DNA from: Siphonodentalium dalli
Taxonomy: Eukaryota > Mollusca > Scaphopoda > Gadilida > Siphonodentaliidae
DNA: 64,000 bases
Direction: 5' to 3'
Assembly: GCA_032622095.1 (NCBI GenBank)
Contig: CP136067.1
Span: forward strand, 54,165,899 to 54,229,898
In this document: one piece after another, positions 34,996-47,264 of the stretch
Layout: each line of letters starts with the position of its first letter
How positions within the stretch are numbered: position 1 is the first letter of the stretch
Notes under the pieces: generated by a model
Told to the model about the DNA's origin: nothing
The model's database searches: none
Seen by the model: only the letters and a program-made list of their open reading frames with translations
Position numbers and translations under genes: made by a program

Positions 34996-37900
34996 TGATT
35001 TTTCAAAGAAAATTGGGGGGTATATTGATATTACTAGATGAATGGATCTCATAGATGAGGATTCATATTTGTTCTAATAGGGGCAGAGATAAGAGATTTA
35101 ACTCTTCTCTATGCCGTTTGGTACTGGTATAATAATATTGATTTCTAGACAGCCTGGGTGGGGGGCAATGTTTGAGGCAATGGGGAGGGATTGGAGATTT
35201 GACCCCCTATTTTGATCAAAAGTTAAAAATTTCATGCCCGATACTAAATTAGTTGTAGATTAGATGTTCACACCAAAAATAGGTTAGAACTGTTCTCGTA
35301 GTTTGGTTGATTTTCTAACATGTATGTTTTTTAAACCATCAGTCCATATGTTTCTACTTCAGGTTTAAATGTTGGACCGAATTGGCCACAAATTTGAACT
35401 TTATGGGGGTGTCAGGTTGGTAATTATCAAACGTTTGAAAGCTTGAAGTACTGGTACCAGTCGTAAAATTCAACCTAAGAGGAATGTACAAAGTGATTTT
35501 TGTGAACTTAGTACTGTGGTATGGTTGTCCTCTTTAAAAGGTAAGAGGTTGGAAATTTGTCCATGTTTAGAACTTAAGTGATTCTGTCAAGTACTGACTC
35601 TTGTAGTCTTCAGAGTCCCTGTCTTCTCAGTCCTTACAGTCTGGTGAGCGCCCCACAGTCATTGACTGTCTTGTTGAAATCCATATGGCCATAGGTGGCC
35701 ATGTTTTTTGGCCGAATGACCCCAAATGACAAATGCTATGTACCATGACAAATTTCATAATAATCCGACCAAAGGTACAACCAGCAGCCATGCTAATGGA
35801 AATTGTTGATGGACGTCTCCACGCGCATGGACAACGGATACCAAGCCATGGCAATAGCTCAAATTTTACAAGTAAAGTTGAGCTTAAAATTGGACAGAAC
35901 CCATCTTGAGGTCACCCAAAGAACCATATGAAGCCATCTTGGATTTTACTCTTTGCATGACTAAATCCTTTGGCGCGGGCTACAGGTCGTAGCTTCGATC
36001 GGAACATCATGAAATTTGTCATGGATGTTAACAATGACATGTAGATGGGAACGAGTGATTTTGGGGTCGTTCGGCCGAAAAACATGGTCGCCAGCAGCCA
36101 TCTTGGATTTTACTCTTTGCATGACGGCCATCTTAGATTTCAAAATTCAATCCATTGGCGCGGGCTACAGGTCGTACTGTTTGTCTGATCATCATGAAAT
36201 TTGTCATGGATGTTAATATTGACATGTAGATGGGAACGAGTCATTTTGGGGTCGTTCGGCCAATAAACATGGCCGGCAGCAGCCATCTTGGATTTTACTC
36301 TTTGCATGACTAAATCCTTTGGCGCGGGCTACAGGTCGTAGCTTTGATCGGAACATCATGAAATTTGTCATTGATGTTAATAATGACATGTAGATGGGAA
36401 CAAGTGATCTTGGAGTCGTTCGGCCAAAAAACATGGCCACCAGCAGCCATCTTGGATTTTACTCTTTGCATGACTAAATCCTTTGGCGCCGGCTACAGGT
36501 TGCCTTTGGTCTAATCTTTATAAAATTTGTCATGAACGTTGACATTGACATGTAGATGGGAACGAATCATTGTGGGGTCATTCGGCCAAAAAACATAGCC
36601 GCTGGCGGCCATCTTGGATTTCAAAATTCAATCCATTGGCGCGGGCTACAGGTCGTACTGTTCGTCTGCTCATCATGAAATTTGTCATGAATGATAACAA
36701 TGACATGTAGATGGGATCGAGTCGTTTTGGGGTCATTCGGTCAAAAAACATGGCCGCCAGCAGCCATCTTGGATTTTACTCTTTGCATGACTAAATCCTT
36801 TGGTGCGGGCTACAGGTCGTAGCTTTGGTCAGATGGTCATGAAATTTGTCATGAATTATAACAATGACATGTAGATGGGAACGAGTCGTTTTGGGGTCAT
36901 TCGGTCAAAAAACATGGCCACCAGCATTTTACTCTTTGCATGACTAAATCCTTTGGCGTGGGCTACAGGTCATACCTTTGGTCTGATCTTTATAAAATTT
37001 GTCATGGATGTTAACACTGAATGTGGGGTCATTCGGCCAAAAAACATGGCTGCCAGCGGCCATCTTGGATTTCAAAATTCAATCCATTGGCGCGGTCTAC
37101 AGGTCGTACTGTTCGTCTGATCATCATGAAATTTGTAGGTCGTAGCTTTGGTCAGATCTTCATAAAATTTGTCATGGATGTTAACAATTATACGTAGATG
37201 GGAACGAGTCCTTTTGTGGTCAATTGGCCAAAAAAAAATGGCCACCAGCAGCCATCTTGTATTTTACTCTTTGCATCACTAAATCCTTTGGCGCAGGTTA
37301 GACATTTCAATTAGCACCTTTCCTATTCCTCCATTTACTGTCAACCATTAAATTATTCCCCTACCTAAGTTGAGCTACAGTGTCATTGACACTTTCATTA
37401 TGTTTACCCATGGTATGGTAAACATAGTATCGACGTCCGGATTGCCCACTCATCGTTTGTCTGTCCATCTGTAGACACTTTATGCATGGTGCGATAACTC
37501 AACATTTTCTATCTGGTCAGAACCAAATTTTTTATATGAATTTCTCAGCCCAAAAGACAGATCGAGTTCGATTATGGGTTTGATTCAACTATTTTTAACT
37601 GAGTTATGGCCCTTTTTCGAAAATTATTCACTCAAAAAAAACAACATTATTTTGAATTCCTTGCTCAATTTAAAAAAAAAACACAAAAAAAAATTAAAAT
37701 TAAATATTTTTTTTTAATAATTAAAATTAAAAAAAAATTTAAGTTAACAAAATTTGAAAAAATATCATAACTCTGCCAAGGGTACCTCAAGTCACCACAC
37801 ACCAAATTTGGTTTAAATCAGTCCAAACTCTTGTGTTATGTACTGGTAAATTTGTTTGGAGCGATATTAAACCCAATTCAACGATTCCATCCCATGCCTT

Positions 37901-39151
37901 TTGACTACTTATCTATTAATATGGCTATATCATTTTCTGATATCTCTTATTCCAATGTTCAGATAAAGAAAGCTATGGTATCTAATTTTTATACGCCCTT
38001 TTGAAAAAAGTTTGTATTATGTAATCAGTCGGTCTGTCGTCTGTCTGTCCGTTTTGGTTTTGGTTTCCGATCGATAACTTGAGTTTGGATTATTTGATCT
38101 GAATCAAAGTTGATATGTGTATTTTCCAGCTAAAGATACAGGCCAAGTTCGAATATGGGTTCCGTCCAATAATTTTACATGAGTTACGGCCCTTTTTTCA
38201 CTTAGAATTTGGCCGTCTGAACATTTTTGGTTTCCGACAGATAACTCCAGTTTGGATTATTTGATCTGAACCAAAGTTGATATGTGTATTTTCCAGCTAA
38301 AGATACAGGCCAAGTTCGAATATGGGTTCCGTCCAATTATTTTTACATGAGTTACAGCCCTTTTTCGACTTAGAATTTGACCATCTGTTAACATTTTTAG
38401 TTTCCGACCGATAACTCCAGTATGGATTATTTGATCTGAACCAAAGTTGGTATGTGTATTTTCCAGCTAAAACTAAAGGCCATGTTCGAATATAGGTTCT
38501 GTCGAATTATTTTCACATGAGTTATGGCCATTTTCAACTTATAATTTGACTGCATTTTGGCATTGAAATTAGGGGTATATCAGATATTCTTAAAATGTAA
38601 GATCAAAGTGTTATTTTATTTTGCAGTAGTACAATTCAAAATGGCGAAAGGACGTATTTTGCCACGCCCTAGCGATGCTCTTGTTTAAAAATGTTTCAGC
38701 AATACACATGGCATGCTATTGACAGAAGACCAGAAAATCTTTGCTGCATTTCACAGCTGAGTATATCACTACAGATGGTCATATAAATGTTATAGGTTTA
38801 ATAGAGATGCCAAGGTTTAGCATAAACAATGCCAGTGATTAGTTGACAGCTCTGCTATAGCTATATGCTATATATTAATGGTCAGCAGTGGTGGGCTTAT
38901 ATTGATGGTTGTGTTGTTGGTAGAATTTGATACATTACCATTGTAAACTTAAATTGGACTCTATTCCATGTCCGGGTCACCTTATCACATTTAATCCAAG
39001 GCTGCGCTGGTGCAGCATTACAGATCCTGTGCCAGTGCATTCTCTTATACATGCGAGTGACCCATAAATTCCAATAATTTGTGTTATGTACATTTGTCTA
39101 TAATAGTACATAACAGTATACTCTATAATTCAACATCAAAACTCTAATTTA
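34996..39151. repeat. Tandem segmental duplication, copy 2 (4156 bp)
   Basis: Same order of elements as copy 1. Differences: about 190 bp near 35170-35370 that copy 1 lacks, a shorter family B core array (about eight units against thirteen), no TTAA MITE (site at 37744-37747 is intact), and small indels. Ends at TGATT (39152), a word also present at the copy 1 start and at the junction, so microhomology of 5 bp surrounds the event. Confidence 0.85.
35900..37398 (+). mobile_element. Family B array, about 8 cores, in duplication copy 2
   Basis: Same flanks and right end as the copy 1 array but roughly five cores fewer. Junctions such as 36125 (TTTGCATGACGGCCATCTTA) join positions inside different units of copy 1, consistent with unequal exchange or slippage between cores. 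Confidence 0.8.
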
Positions 39152-39156
39152 TGATT

Positions 39157-40877
39157 CCGATTATAGTAATTTACTATTGCCAAGGGATGGGTTAAATGTC
39201 ATTATAATTACCATGTTGTTTACATCGTTAATAGAGCACATGAGTGTATTTTGCACTCATCCATGGCTCAAATTCATTCATTTGTTGCATATATTCTGTT
39301 GAGTATAACAGGAGATGGTCCCACAAATGGCCAGATTTAGTGCGCAGTACACATTTAAAGGGACGGGTGGCCTTCATTGTAGGTTATAATTTAGAAATAA
39401 CATTTATCAAATTATGATAATTTCCTAAAGAATATACTAATAGTATAGCATTAATTATGATATGAAAGCGATATTATTCACAAAACACGCTTTGTATTGT
39501 GTCAGAGAAAAGGCTTACAAACGTGACAATAACATGCAATGTACGCGATATTTATGATTGGTATAAGAACAACATCTGTCTATTATATAATATTATCACA
39601 TAATTAACCCACAAAACCAGCTTCATAATTATTGGTAAGACACACGTGTAATATTAGCGCGTGCGATGACGTCATGCCATTATTTAAATGACTTCGATCG
39701 CTGAAGTTTACGATTGTTTTCGATGAATACTTCACATTGCTTCGCATTTATTTGATCATTTGATAAAAGGTATCTCAAACCCATTCTATTTTATACATAA
39801 TTTATTAACCTCGTCCACTAAATTCTATTTGAGCCTTGGCTCAAATCGAATTTAGTGAAATTGGTTGATAAATGCCGTATAAAATAGAAACTCATGTGAG
39901 ATCCTCTATTTCTTTCTGTTTATGGCGGATGTGACTATTTTAACAGGTATACCCACCACGAAGGCTGCCCGTATCTTTAAGGCCTAGGAGTGCCCACTAA
40001 ATAATAGAAACTAAGACTCCTCGCCCTTAATTGTCCATAATGTGGTACACCTCGCTAGAATGCAAACATATATTTTCATTTTTATATTATGCGTACGTGC
40101 ATTCTGGCGAATAGATTATCTATCTTTTTCATCAACGATTATGGTTCGGATAATTTATATATTTTTTGGAGCTTCATCTTTCTCTTGTCATGCCTGACAA
40201 AACATTGGATGGAAATATCAGACCAAAATTAGGTTGAGATTGTTCTGATAACTTTCTGTCAGGCTTTCAACAGTTAGTAAGGTTGAGGTACCAGTAATGA
40301 AAATCCGAACAGGTACTAATTGAATTTCTCAAACTTGGTCGTATGTTCAGTATCAGAATAAATAATGAGACAGAAACCGTAATTGAACAAGATGTGGAAA
40401 AGACAATTTGTAATAAAATGTTTTAATATATTAACTGTCAATATGTAATATTCATAAACTAACAAAAGGATATGTCAAAACAGTTTGGAAAAAAGAAGCA
40501 ACAAGAATTGCAATTCTAAACATTCTCAATAGAGGCATGTTTGATGTGGGAAAGCAAAGATCCCACATCAAGACAAAGCCAGAAATGGCATAATATCGTG
40601 AGACTGCTATACCTGTGACTGATAGAATAGAAGAGAATAAAGGTGGGGCTAACATTAGATAATTGTACCAACCTTGCTTAAAGGGGACCCAAAGCCTTCA
40701 AAAGGTGGGGGTAGTATTGTGAAATAGATTAAAAGTTGGTGATCCAACTATATGTACTAGTATCATCAACGAGAGGCCGATCACGATCGGCAGATGTTTA
40801 ACCCATACCTTGGCGATAACGATTAGCTATTTTCATAAATCCTTACTGCAACCTTTTCAACAATTCACACCTTACTA
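39157..40877. other. Unique stretch with one hairpin element
   Basis: Only the 39786-39890 hairpin (CTATTTTATACATAATTTAT ... ATTTATCAACC-type inverted partner ... GTATAAAATAG) is recognised. No coding signal; a 67-codon frame on the - strand at 40452-40655 has no recognisable features. Confidence 0.45.
39786..39890. repeat. Foldback hairpin around CTCAAATCGAATTTAGTG
   Basis: Left arm CTATTTTATACATAATTTAT, CCTCGTCCACTAAATTC; right arm GAATTTAGTGAAATTGG, CCGTATAAAATAG. Roughly 45-bp arms. A fragment of the same family is in the hnRNP intron at 8677-8755. Confidence 0.6.
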
Positions 40878-40881
40878 TTAA

Positions 40882-41297
40882 AGCTACTCGATCCGATTAA
40901 GAACCCCTCAGTTACTTTTTATTTGGCTTCGGGGGTAAAAAATATTTTATTCAAATCGAGGAACCCATTCTTCAAAGCTCAGAGTAAGCAGATATCAATT
41001 TTTTAAATCTATTATCTTTAACCACCTGGAATATTTAGTGGCCATATGAAAGTTGATGAAGATGGATAACTCTAAAATCAAGTGTTTTTTTTGTGTCAGA
41101 TATATGACAAAGTAGCAAAATTTCATTGTACAAAATGTTGAAAACAACAGATTTTGGGCAATTTTATACTATAGTGGACTGTGGTTAGCATTATTTTTGG
41201 GCAATTAATTGATTCTGATAACAGAAGCGGAATTTCAAAAAAACTGTTGTTGTTGGAATCTGATGATATGGGGACCATCAAATCGGATTGAGTACCT
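40882..41297. mobile_element. TTAA MITE, second copy
   Basis: Flanked by TTAA at 40878-40881 and 41298-41301; ends AGCTACTCGATCCGATTA and ATCGGATTGAGTACCT. Shares GGCTTCGGGGGTAAAAAATA and TGTTGTTGTTGGAATCTG with 33141-33608; diverged. Confidence 0.8.
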
Positions 41298-41301
41298 TTA
41301 A

Positions 41302-42229
41302 GTTCACAAGTGGCATAAGACTTATTGGGCACCTTCCATCTGAACATGGATATGGCATTTGATTCCAACCTATTAAGTCAGTTTAAAATAGATATATAGT
41401 CTAATAGAGCTCAGTCCATAGTCAGGCAGAAGAACCATACATAACAGTTAAAGATAAACTATTTAAAAAAAAATTTAAAATATGATTGATAATGATTGGA
41501 TATAACATACTTTAATGCATAATTATGAGATAACTAGAGGTCACCAGGGATATGAGATTGAAGATATTAGATTTATTACATTGGATAGCATACTGTATGT
41601 CTATGGAATGGGTGGGTTAATTTTGTTAATATTTTAAAGCAATTAAACCAAATGACCCTCTCTGTACAGGTTAGGGGAGTGTTATCATAAACTATGACTT
41701 GAAATATAATATAATCAATGACAAATATTTGAGTTATTAAATGAGATAGCAAGTGGTTGATCTTAATCACACTAATGAACTGATCAAAATAGTCTATAAA
41801 TGCATGTACATGTATATGGATTTAGAAGCCGACACAATAAGTCAGTCTCAAGAATACAAGCAACATAATTATTATCCTGCACCCCAAATGCAATAGAGGG
41901 AATTTCAAAATAAGACATTTCCTCTGATGTTTTTAGAAATCCTTACTGAACCTGGCTCAAAGTGAAAGATATAATTTAATATCTGCCTATCAGATATCAT
42001 GTGTCTATGGAATGGGTTAATATTAATCCCAAAATCCAGGCAAGACCAGAGAGCTATGTTGGAGTTGATAAAATCCTGAGAAGTCACTGTCCACACACTA
42101 TGGAAATGCAATAAACAGATAGCTATTAAAGGGCAGCAGCGAGTATCAGATTTCATTACCAGGTATCAATAATAGAGATTATCTCTAGTCTCTCTTAGCT
42201 GCTACAGTTATATATTGTAAGCAAATATC
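41302..42229. other. No recognised feature
   Basis: AT-rich sequence; repeated word CTATGGAATGGGT at about 41601 and 42006 suggests diverged internal duplication. No gene supported. Confidence 0.35.
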
Positions 42230-42711
42230 AAATCTGTTCAATTCGTAGTTAAAAGGGGCCATAATTATGGTATAAAAAACAGGATCTGACCCATATTCAA
42301 ACTCGATATGTATTTTGAGTTGATAAACTCGCATACCAAATTTGGTTCTTATCAGTTGAAAAATGGTTGATTTATCAAAATATGCAGAAATTCTATATCA
42401 AAGGGCCATAACTCCTTTAAAAAATATCGGATCAATCCCATATTCGAACTCGATCTGTATTTTGGTCCGAGAAACTTGCATACCAAATTTGATTCTGATC
42501 AGATAAAAATTTTTTGAGTTATGGTAGCATGCATGAATTCTAAGTCGAAAAAGGGCCATAACTCCGTAAAAAAAACTCGGATCGAACCCATATTCGAACT
42601 CGATCTGTATTTGGTGCTGAGAAATTCATATACAAAATTTGGTTCCGATCAGATATAAAATGTTCGAGTTATCGCACCATGCGTAAAGTGTCTACAGACA
42701 GACAGAAAGCC

Positions 42712-42743
<32 letters not shown>

Positions 42744-42829
42744 GGACGGACGGACGGACGGACTAACGACGAGTGGTCAATCCGGACAACGACACTATGT
42801 TTACCATACTATGGTATGGGTAAACATAA
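42230..42829 (-). mobile_element. Family C array element, reverse orientation
   Basis: Three cores read in reverse (GGGCCATAACTCC, CATATTCGAACTCGATCTGT, ATACCAAATTTGATTCTGAT), then tetranucleotide tract 42711-42763 and hairpin TGTTTACC ATACTATGGTAT GGGTAAACA at about 42800-42825. Gives the fullest version of family C in the window. Confidence 0.75.
42711..42763 (+). repeat. Compound (ACAG)n-(ACGG)n microsatellite
   Basis: About eight ACAG units pass directly into about five ACGG units. It lies between the core array and the hairpin of the family C element, the same place where the other families have GTCC/CGTC tracts. Confidence 0.9.
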
Positions 42830-42951
42830 AAAGTAGATTGACTTTATTTTTATTTTCATTTTAGTAACTCTATAATACTGAGATTTTGCATGTCAAAACC
42901 ATTGTTTAATTTGTTATGTAAACATTACTATTAGAGTGGAATCCAATTAGT

Positions 42952-43315
42952 CTAATAAGATACCAAAGTTCAATTACAATTTGATTGTAAACAATGGAAA
43001 ATGACAAAACATTGAAAATATATTCTGAAAATCATATTCAGACCAGTGTTCAGACTAAAATATTTTAACTTACTTCACTGCACAATTAGCGATGTTTGTT
43101 GACAAATCACTGTAAAAGTTTTGTTTACATATTACACTGGTTTCAAAATGCAGAATATCGTTATTGGAGAACTCTCAATAATGAATTTATGAACAAAGTT
43201 TATCTATTTCTCCATGTTCTTCTTAGTGGTGAGTATTTTTACTCTATATTTTGAAGAAATGTTGTTGTTGCTGTTACTTAATGATATGGGGACCGTCTGA
43301 TGGGATTCAGTACCA
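42952..43315. repeat. Inverted partner of 44360-44630 plus TTAA MITE right half
   Basis: 42952-43245 matches the reverse complement of 44360-44630 (AATAAGATACCAAA, ACTAAAATATTT, AACAAATCACTGT, TTTTGTTTACATATTA). 43250-43315 is the right end of a TTAA MITE (AAATGTTGTTGTTG, ATTCAGTACCA, TTAA at 43316). The two arms enclose the hairpins at 43674-44078. Confidence 0.6.
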
Positions 43316-43673
43316 TTAAATATTGTGTTACAATAATTGCTTTGTACCAAACTTCAAAAATAAATTCCACACACTTTTTGAGAAAATCCATTTTGAAGTA
43401 TTAGGAAATATTGGCAAATGTCTGCCCCCCCCTAAACTAGTTAAACAATTGACCTGTATCAAGATCATTGCTAGTCAGTATCCCAAGTTGTTATGGATAA
43501 AAGAAATTACTCAAGAATTTCTAGGACATTAATTTTTTAACGTGACCCAAGGCACTCAGTGGGTAAATGTGCCAGGGATGTACTCACGCCGGGTGGGAGC
43601 ACCCACCACTAAAAGTTATCACCCAGGAATCACTCCATTTTCAAACAGAAACAAGCTTAGTGTTCCCGTCATT

Positions 43674-43769
43674 TGCAGAATGAGGTACCCAGAGGGTGAA
43701 TTTAGTTATGCTAGCCTGCATGGTGGGCAAGCATCATCAAATTCACCCTCTGGGGACCTCATTCTGCAT
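43674..43769. repeat. GCAGAATGAGGT hairpin, copy 1 of pair
   Basis: Left arm GCAGAATGAGGTACCCAGAG then GGTGAATTTAGTTATGC; right arm AAATTCACCCTCTGGGGACC then TCATTCTGC. Arms of about 40 bp with a short unpaired centre. Confidence 0.8.
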
Positions 43770-43982
43770 GGCCTCATCTACTATGGGAGACATAGACTCA
43801 GACTGACGTTCCCAATGGTGAATATTGTGATGTACACCCATTGGGAACCTCAATTACGCAATGTGTCGTCTGCCAATTTGAGGATATAGAGAAAATAAAC
43901 CAAAAAAGAAATAGAATCTATGTGAAGAAGTTTCTATAGAAATTTGATAATAAAGAAACTTTCCAGAAAAGATGAGGCCTAA

Positions 43983-44078
43983 GCAGAATGAGGTCCCCAG
44001 AGGGTGAATTTAGTGATGCTAGCCCACTATGCAAGGTAGCGTCACTAAATTCACCCTCTGGGGACCTCATTCTGCAAA
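43983..44078. repeat. GCAGAATGAGGT hairpin, copy 2 of pair
   Basis: Left arm GCAGAATGAGGTCCCCAGAG, then GGTGAATTTAGTGATGCTAG; right arm TAGCGTCACTAAATTCACCC, then TCTGGGGACCTCATTCTGC. Nearly perfect stem of about 43 bp. The pair stands 310 bp apart inside a larger inverted repeat. Confidence 0.85.
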
Positions 44079-44810
44079 TGACAGGCACGCTAAACTCAGA
44101 CTTGAACAGAAACACCCAGCACAATTTTTTTCATAATGGTATCTACTTCGCAAATTATGAAAATTGTTACTGTATGCCTGATAGTGCCTTTAATGACTCC
44201 CATAAAAGCATGTGTGTAATCTTGATTCGTGGTTGTCAAAGTGAGAAAGATTTAGTCAAGATGAAACAAATAGAATTATGCCTATTAAAGATATTACATG
44301 AAACTTTGGACCATGGTTCGCCCTGTCAGACTTGATACTTTCCCACCCGGCACTATTTTCATAATTGGTACTGAATGTGCAAAAAATATTTAAGTTTGTA
44401 AAAACATCACCACTAAGATGAACATGTATAAATAGATTAATGAAATTTGCATGTTGAAACCATTGATTAATATGTAAACAAAACTGTAACAGTGATTTGT
44501 AACAAAAATCGCTAAATGTGTAGTAAGTTCAAATATTTTAGTCAGAATACGTTTTCAGAATATTTTTTAAATGTTTACCATCAAGTTTTGATTAAATTTT
44601 GGTATCTTATTGGTCTAAAGTAGCATTCATAAATTTTTTTTGCGTTGGTCCATACGATGTGATGACACGATCCATTGTCTGCATTAAACCGTTCACACAG
44701 GTGCATATGTGGCATTACAATGGAGAGATTCCAATTAGTAATTACAGCTACGGTAATAAGTTCAATATTGGAATAAATGTAACAATTCAAATCAATCTAT
44801 CTGTAATAAA

Positions 44811-45240
44811 TTAACCCTTTACCCAACAAAATGGCCAAAAACGCCCAAATAAAGCTTCAACAGCCTAAAATATCTTCGGTCTGTCTCAATAACACCATAC
44901 CAATATGGATATCATTGGAACCGGTTCATTGACCACATTGTGATGGTTACAGTTATGCCCTGTGCCAATGCATTCTCTTATATATGCGAGTCGACCATAG
45001 GTCGCCTCACATATATAAGAGAATGCATTGGCCTAAAAAAAACATTTTTTCTTACATTCTTTAACAATTTTATAATTTTTCTTACATTTTTTAACATTTT
45101 TTATAATATTTTTCTACATTCTTTGACAATTTTATCATTTTTAATATGTGTTAAGCCAATGCATTCTCTTATATATGCGAGGCGACCTATATATAAGAGA
45201 ATGCATTGGCACAGGGCCGTTCTGTTGGGTTAAGGGTTAA
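44811..45240. mobile_element. piggyBac-type MITE with two internal hairpins, copy 1
   Basis: Ends TTAACCCTTTACCCAACA and TGTTGGGTTAAGGGTTAA; TTAA at both extremities fits a TTAA duplication and the CCC/GGG piggyBac terminus. Inside are two GCCAATGCATTC hairpins (44962-45035 and 45152-45211) separated by a TTCTTACATT-rich spacer. 430 bp, non-coding. Confidence 0.8.
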
Positions 45241-45807
45241 TTCAACGACAATGTAAAATCCAACAACTAACAGTTTATTGACATAAGCAACCTTGCTTCA
45301 GAGATGTCTTTTATTGATTGAAAACAAGAACCGTCAAGATGCACACATTTAATTTCCATATAAGGTATGAGTTACTGCTTCAATATGTTGCATTGAAATA
45401 ATGTGCATTAACAGATACAACGTAATGGACACATCTGACACAGCCATGTGAACGCGTTATTGTTATTGTCTGCAATCCAATTTCAATGCAACTTCGAAGA
45501 CCTTTTTAGTCTCTTTGAAAAGTAATCAATCTTGTCTTACGAGGTCATGTGAGAATCACAGCAGTAAAGAAGATAAAAATAAAAATATAAATATAAATAT
45601 TTCAAAATCAAAATACAAATTCATGACAACCATATAAAATATTCCAAAATAAATACATGTAGCTACATGTATTTAAAATATCTTAAGTAAACAAATATGA
45701 GATGAATGTCATAAATCAATAATATAGAACATCCACATACTGTGCTAAATGCAATATTGTTTTTTTTCCTCACATGAACTGTCAGATGTAGAAAACATGC
45801 TTAATTA
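45241..45807. other. No recognised feature
   Basis: AT-rich; no coding or repeat signal supported. Confidence 0.35.
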
Positions 45808-46462
45808 AGGCCTGTTTTATACGATCAACACGTTGTTATATGGTACATATTAATTTTAGGCCTTCTATTGTATTTCATTCACGGTTCTTAAATGCATTGT
45901 GTGGAGTGTGATTTTGCCTTCAAAAGTTCAAATGATCAAAAATGCACCAATGAATATATATGAATATATATGTCGATATGAGAAAGACATATACTAAATT
46001 GTGCAGTATACAAGTCCGACAAAGGATTTGGAAGCATAAATAGGCAGCAGTACTTGGTTACAATATCATAAAACTGCATCCCAGTATTGCAATAATTGCT
46101 CACAAATCATTATTTACCAACCATCCTTTGATCCCAAGGTCAAAATGAAACAACAATACAGTACAGCCCGACCAAAACAAGTTGTCATAACTCTTCTGCG
46201 CATGTGCGATCGCCCTGGGGCTCAAAATGGGGTGTTCCGTTACTCGTGTCATACCCGTCGTATAAATCAGCGACGCGTAATTGACGAAGTGATGAGTTAC
46301 GCATCCAGGCCAGTTGTGTAATACGTCGACACGTGTAAGGACGAATTTCTACGAGTATCGTGGTTTTATACGACGTGTAATACACGATCAATTGCCGACT
46401 CTTATTTCACCAGGAAAATAGCCAGTTATACACGTGTATCACACGTCGTATAAAACAGGCCT
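45808..46462. mobile_element. TIR element AGGCCTGTTTTATACGA, about 655 bp
   Basis: TIRs AGGCCTGTTTTATACGA at 45808 and TCGTATAAAACAGGCCT ending 46462. The right third is rich in CGT words (ACACGTGTATCACACG, CGTCGTATAAATC) unlike its AT-rich left part. A target duplication is not clear (flanks TTAATTA and AATTCTT). No transposase. Confidence 0.75.
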
Positions 46463-46639
46463 AATTCTTTCTTTACTAACTAACTGGATCAGTTATAAAA
46501 GTATACATTGGAACAGGATGTTCAGGTAATAAAAGCAAACAACAGAAAGACGTAAACTGTCTTATGGCAAATATATAGTATGTATGCTGTCATGTAAAGA
46601 AAAAAATACATGTAATAGAGTATTAAAGGTAGGAACAGG

Positions 46640-47263
46640 GGCCACCCAAATTTTAAACTTAACCCACTGAACTTGATATTTCAATTGTAAATATTCTAGA
46701 AATTTCTTACAATAACTAGAGGTTGGCATACCCCCATGGTGGCAAAAATCGAGCGGACAAAGTATCGATGAGATATCTGCTTGGACGGAAAAAGAAAAAT
46801 CCAACATTTTCAAATAAACAAAGATAAATAGCTTGAGAACGGAAAATATGACCAAACGATTGAACACTCAATTGACTGCAATCATAGTCAACACCCAATC
46901 AAATTTCATTGATATCTGTCACACGGTAGTGGAGATATGAACAAAATAACAAAAAAACACTCCATTGTAGTGAACATCCATACCAAATTTCATTGAGATT
47001 TGTCAACCGGTGGTGGAGATATCTGCTTGGATGGAAAAAAAAAACAACATTTCAAGATAAACAAAGATGAATAACTCTAGAATGGAAAATCTGGAAAAAA
47101 ACATTGAACACTCCATTGAATGCCCTCATAGTAGTGAACATCCGTACCAAATTTCATTCAAATCCGACAACCAGTGTTTGAGATATCTGCCCGGATGAAT
47201 GGAACAGATGGATGGATGGACAGAGGTCAATCCAGTATACCCCCATTCTCTTCTGGGGGTATA
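46640..47263 (-). mobile_element. Family E array element, reverse orientation
   Basis: Three cores with ATACCAAATTTCATTGAGAT-type motifs and GGTGGAGATATCTGCTTGGA, a GGATGGATGGA tract at about 47206-47221, and a perfect-stem hairpin TATACCCCC / GGGGGTATA at 47236-47263. Cores here are about 120 bp. Confidence 0.7.
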
Positions 47264-47264
47264 A

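Noticed and set aside
30905-36440. Repeated open frames such as [10 protein letters not shown]... on the - strand
   Set aside because: They lie in family B cores and recur with each unit; no domain, splice signals or codon pattern supports a protein.
42679-42864. Frame encoding DRQT repeats
   Set aside because: Translation of the ACAG/ACGG microsatellite.
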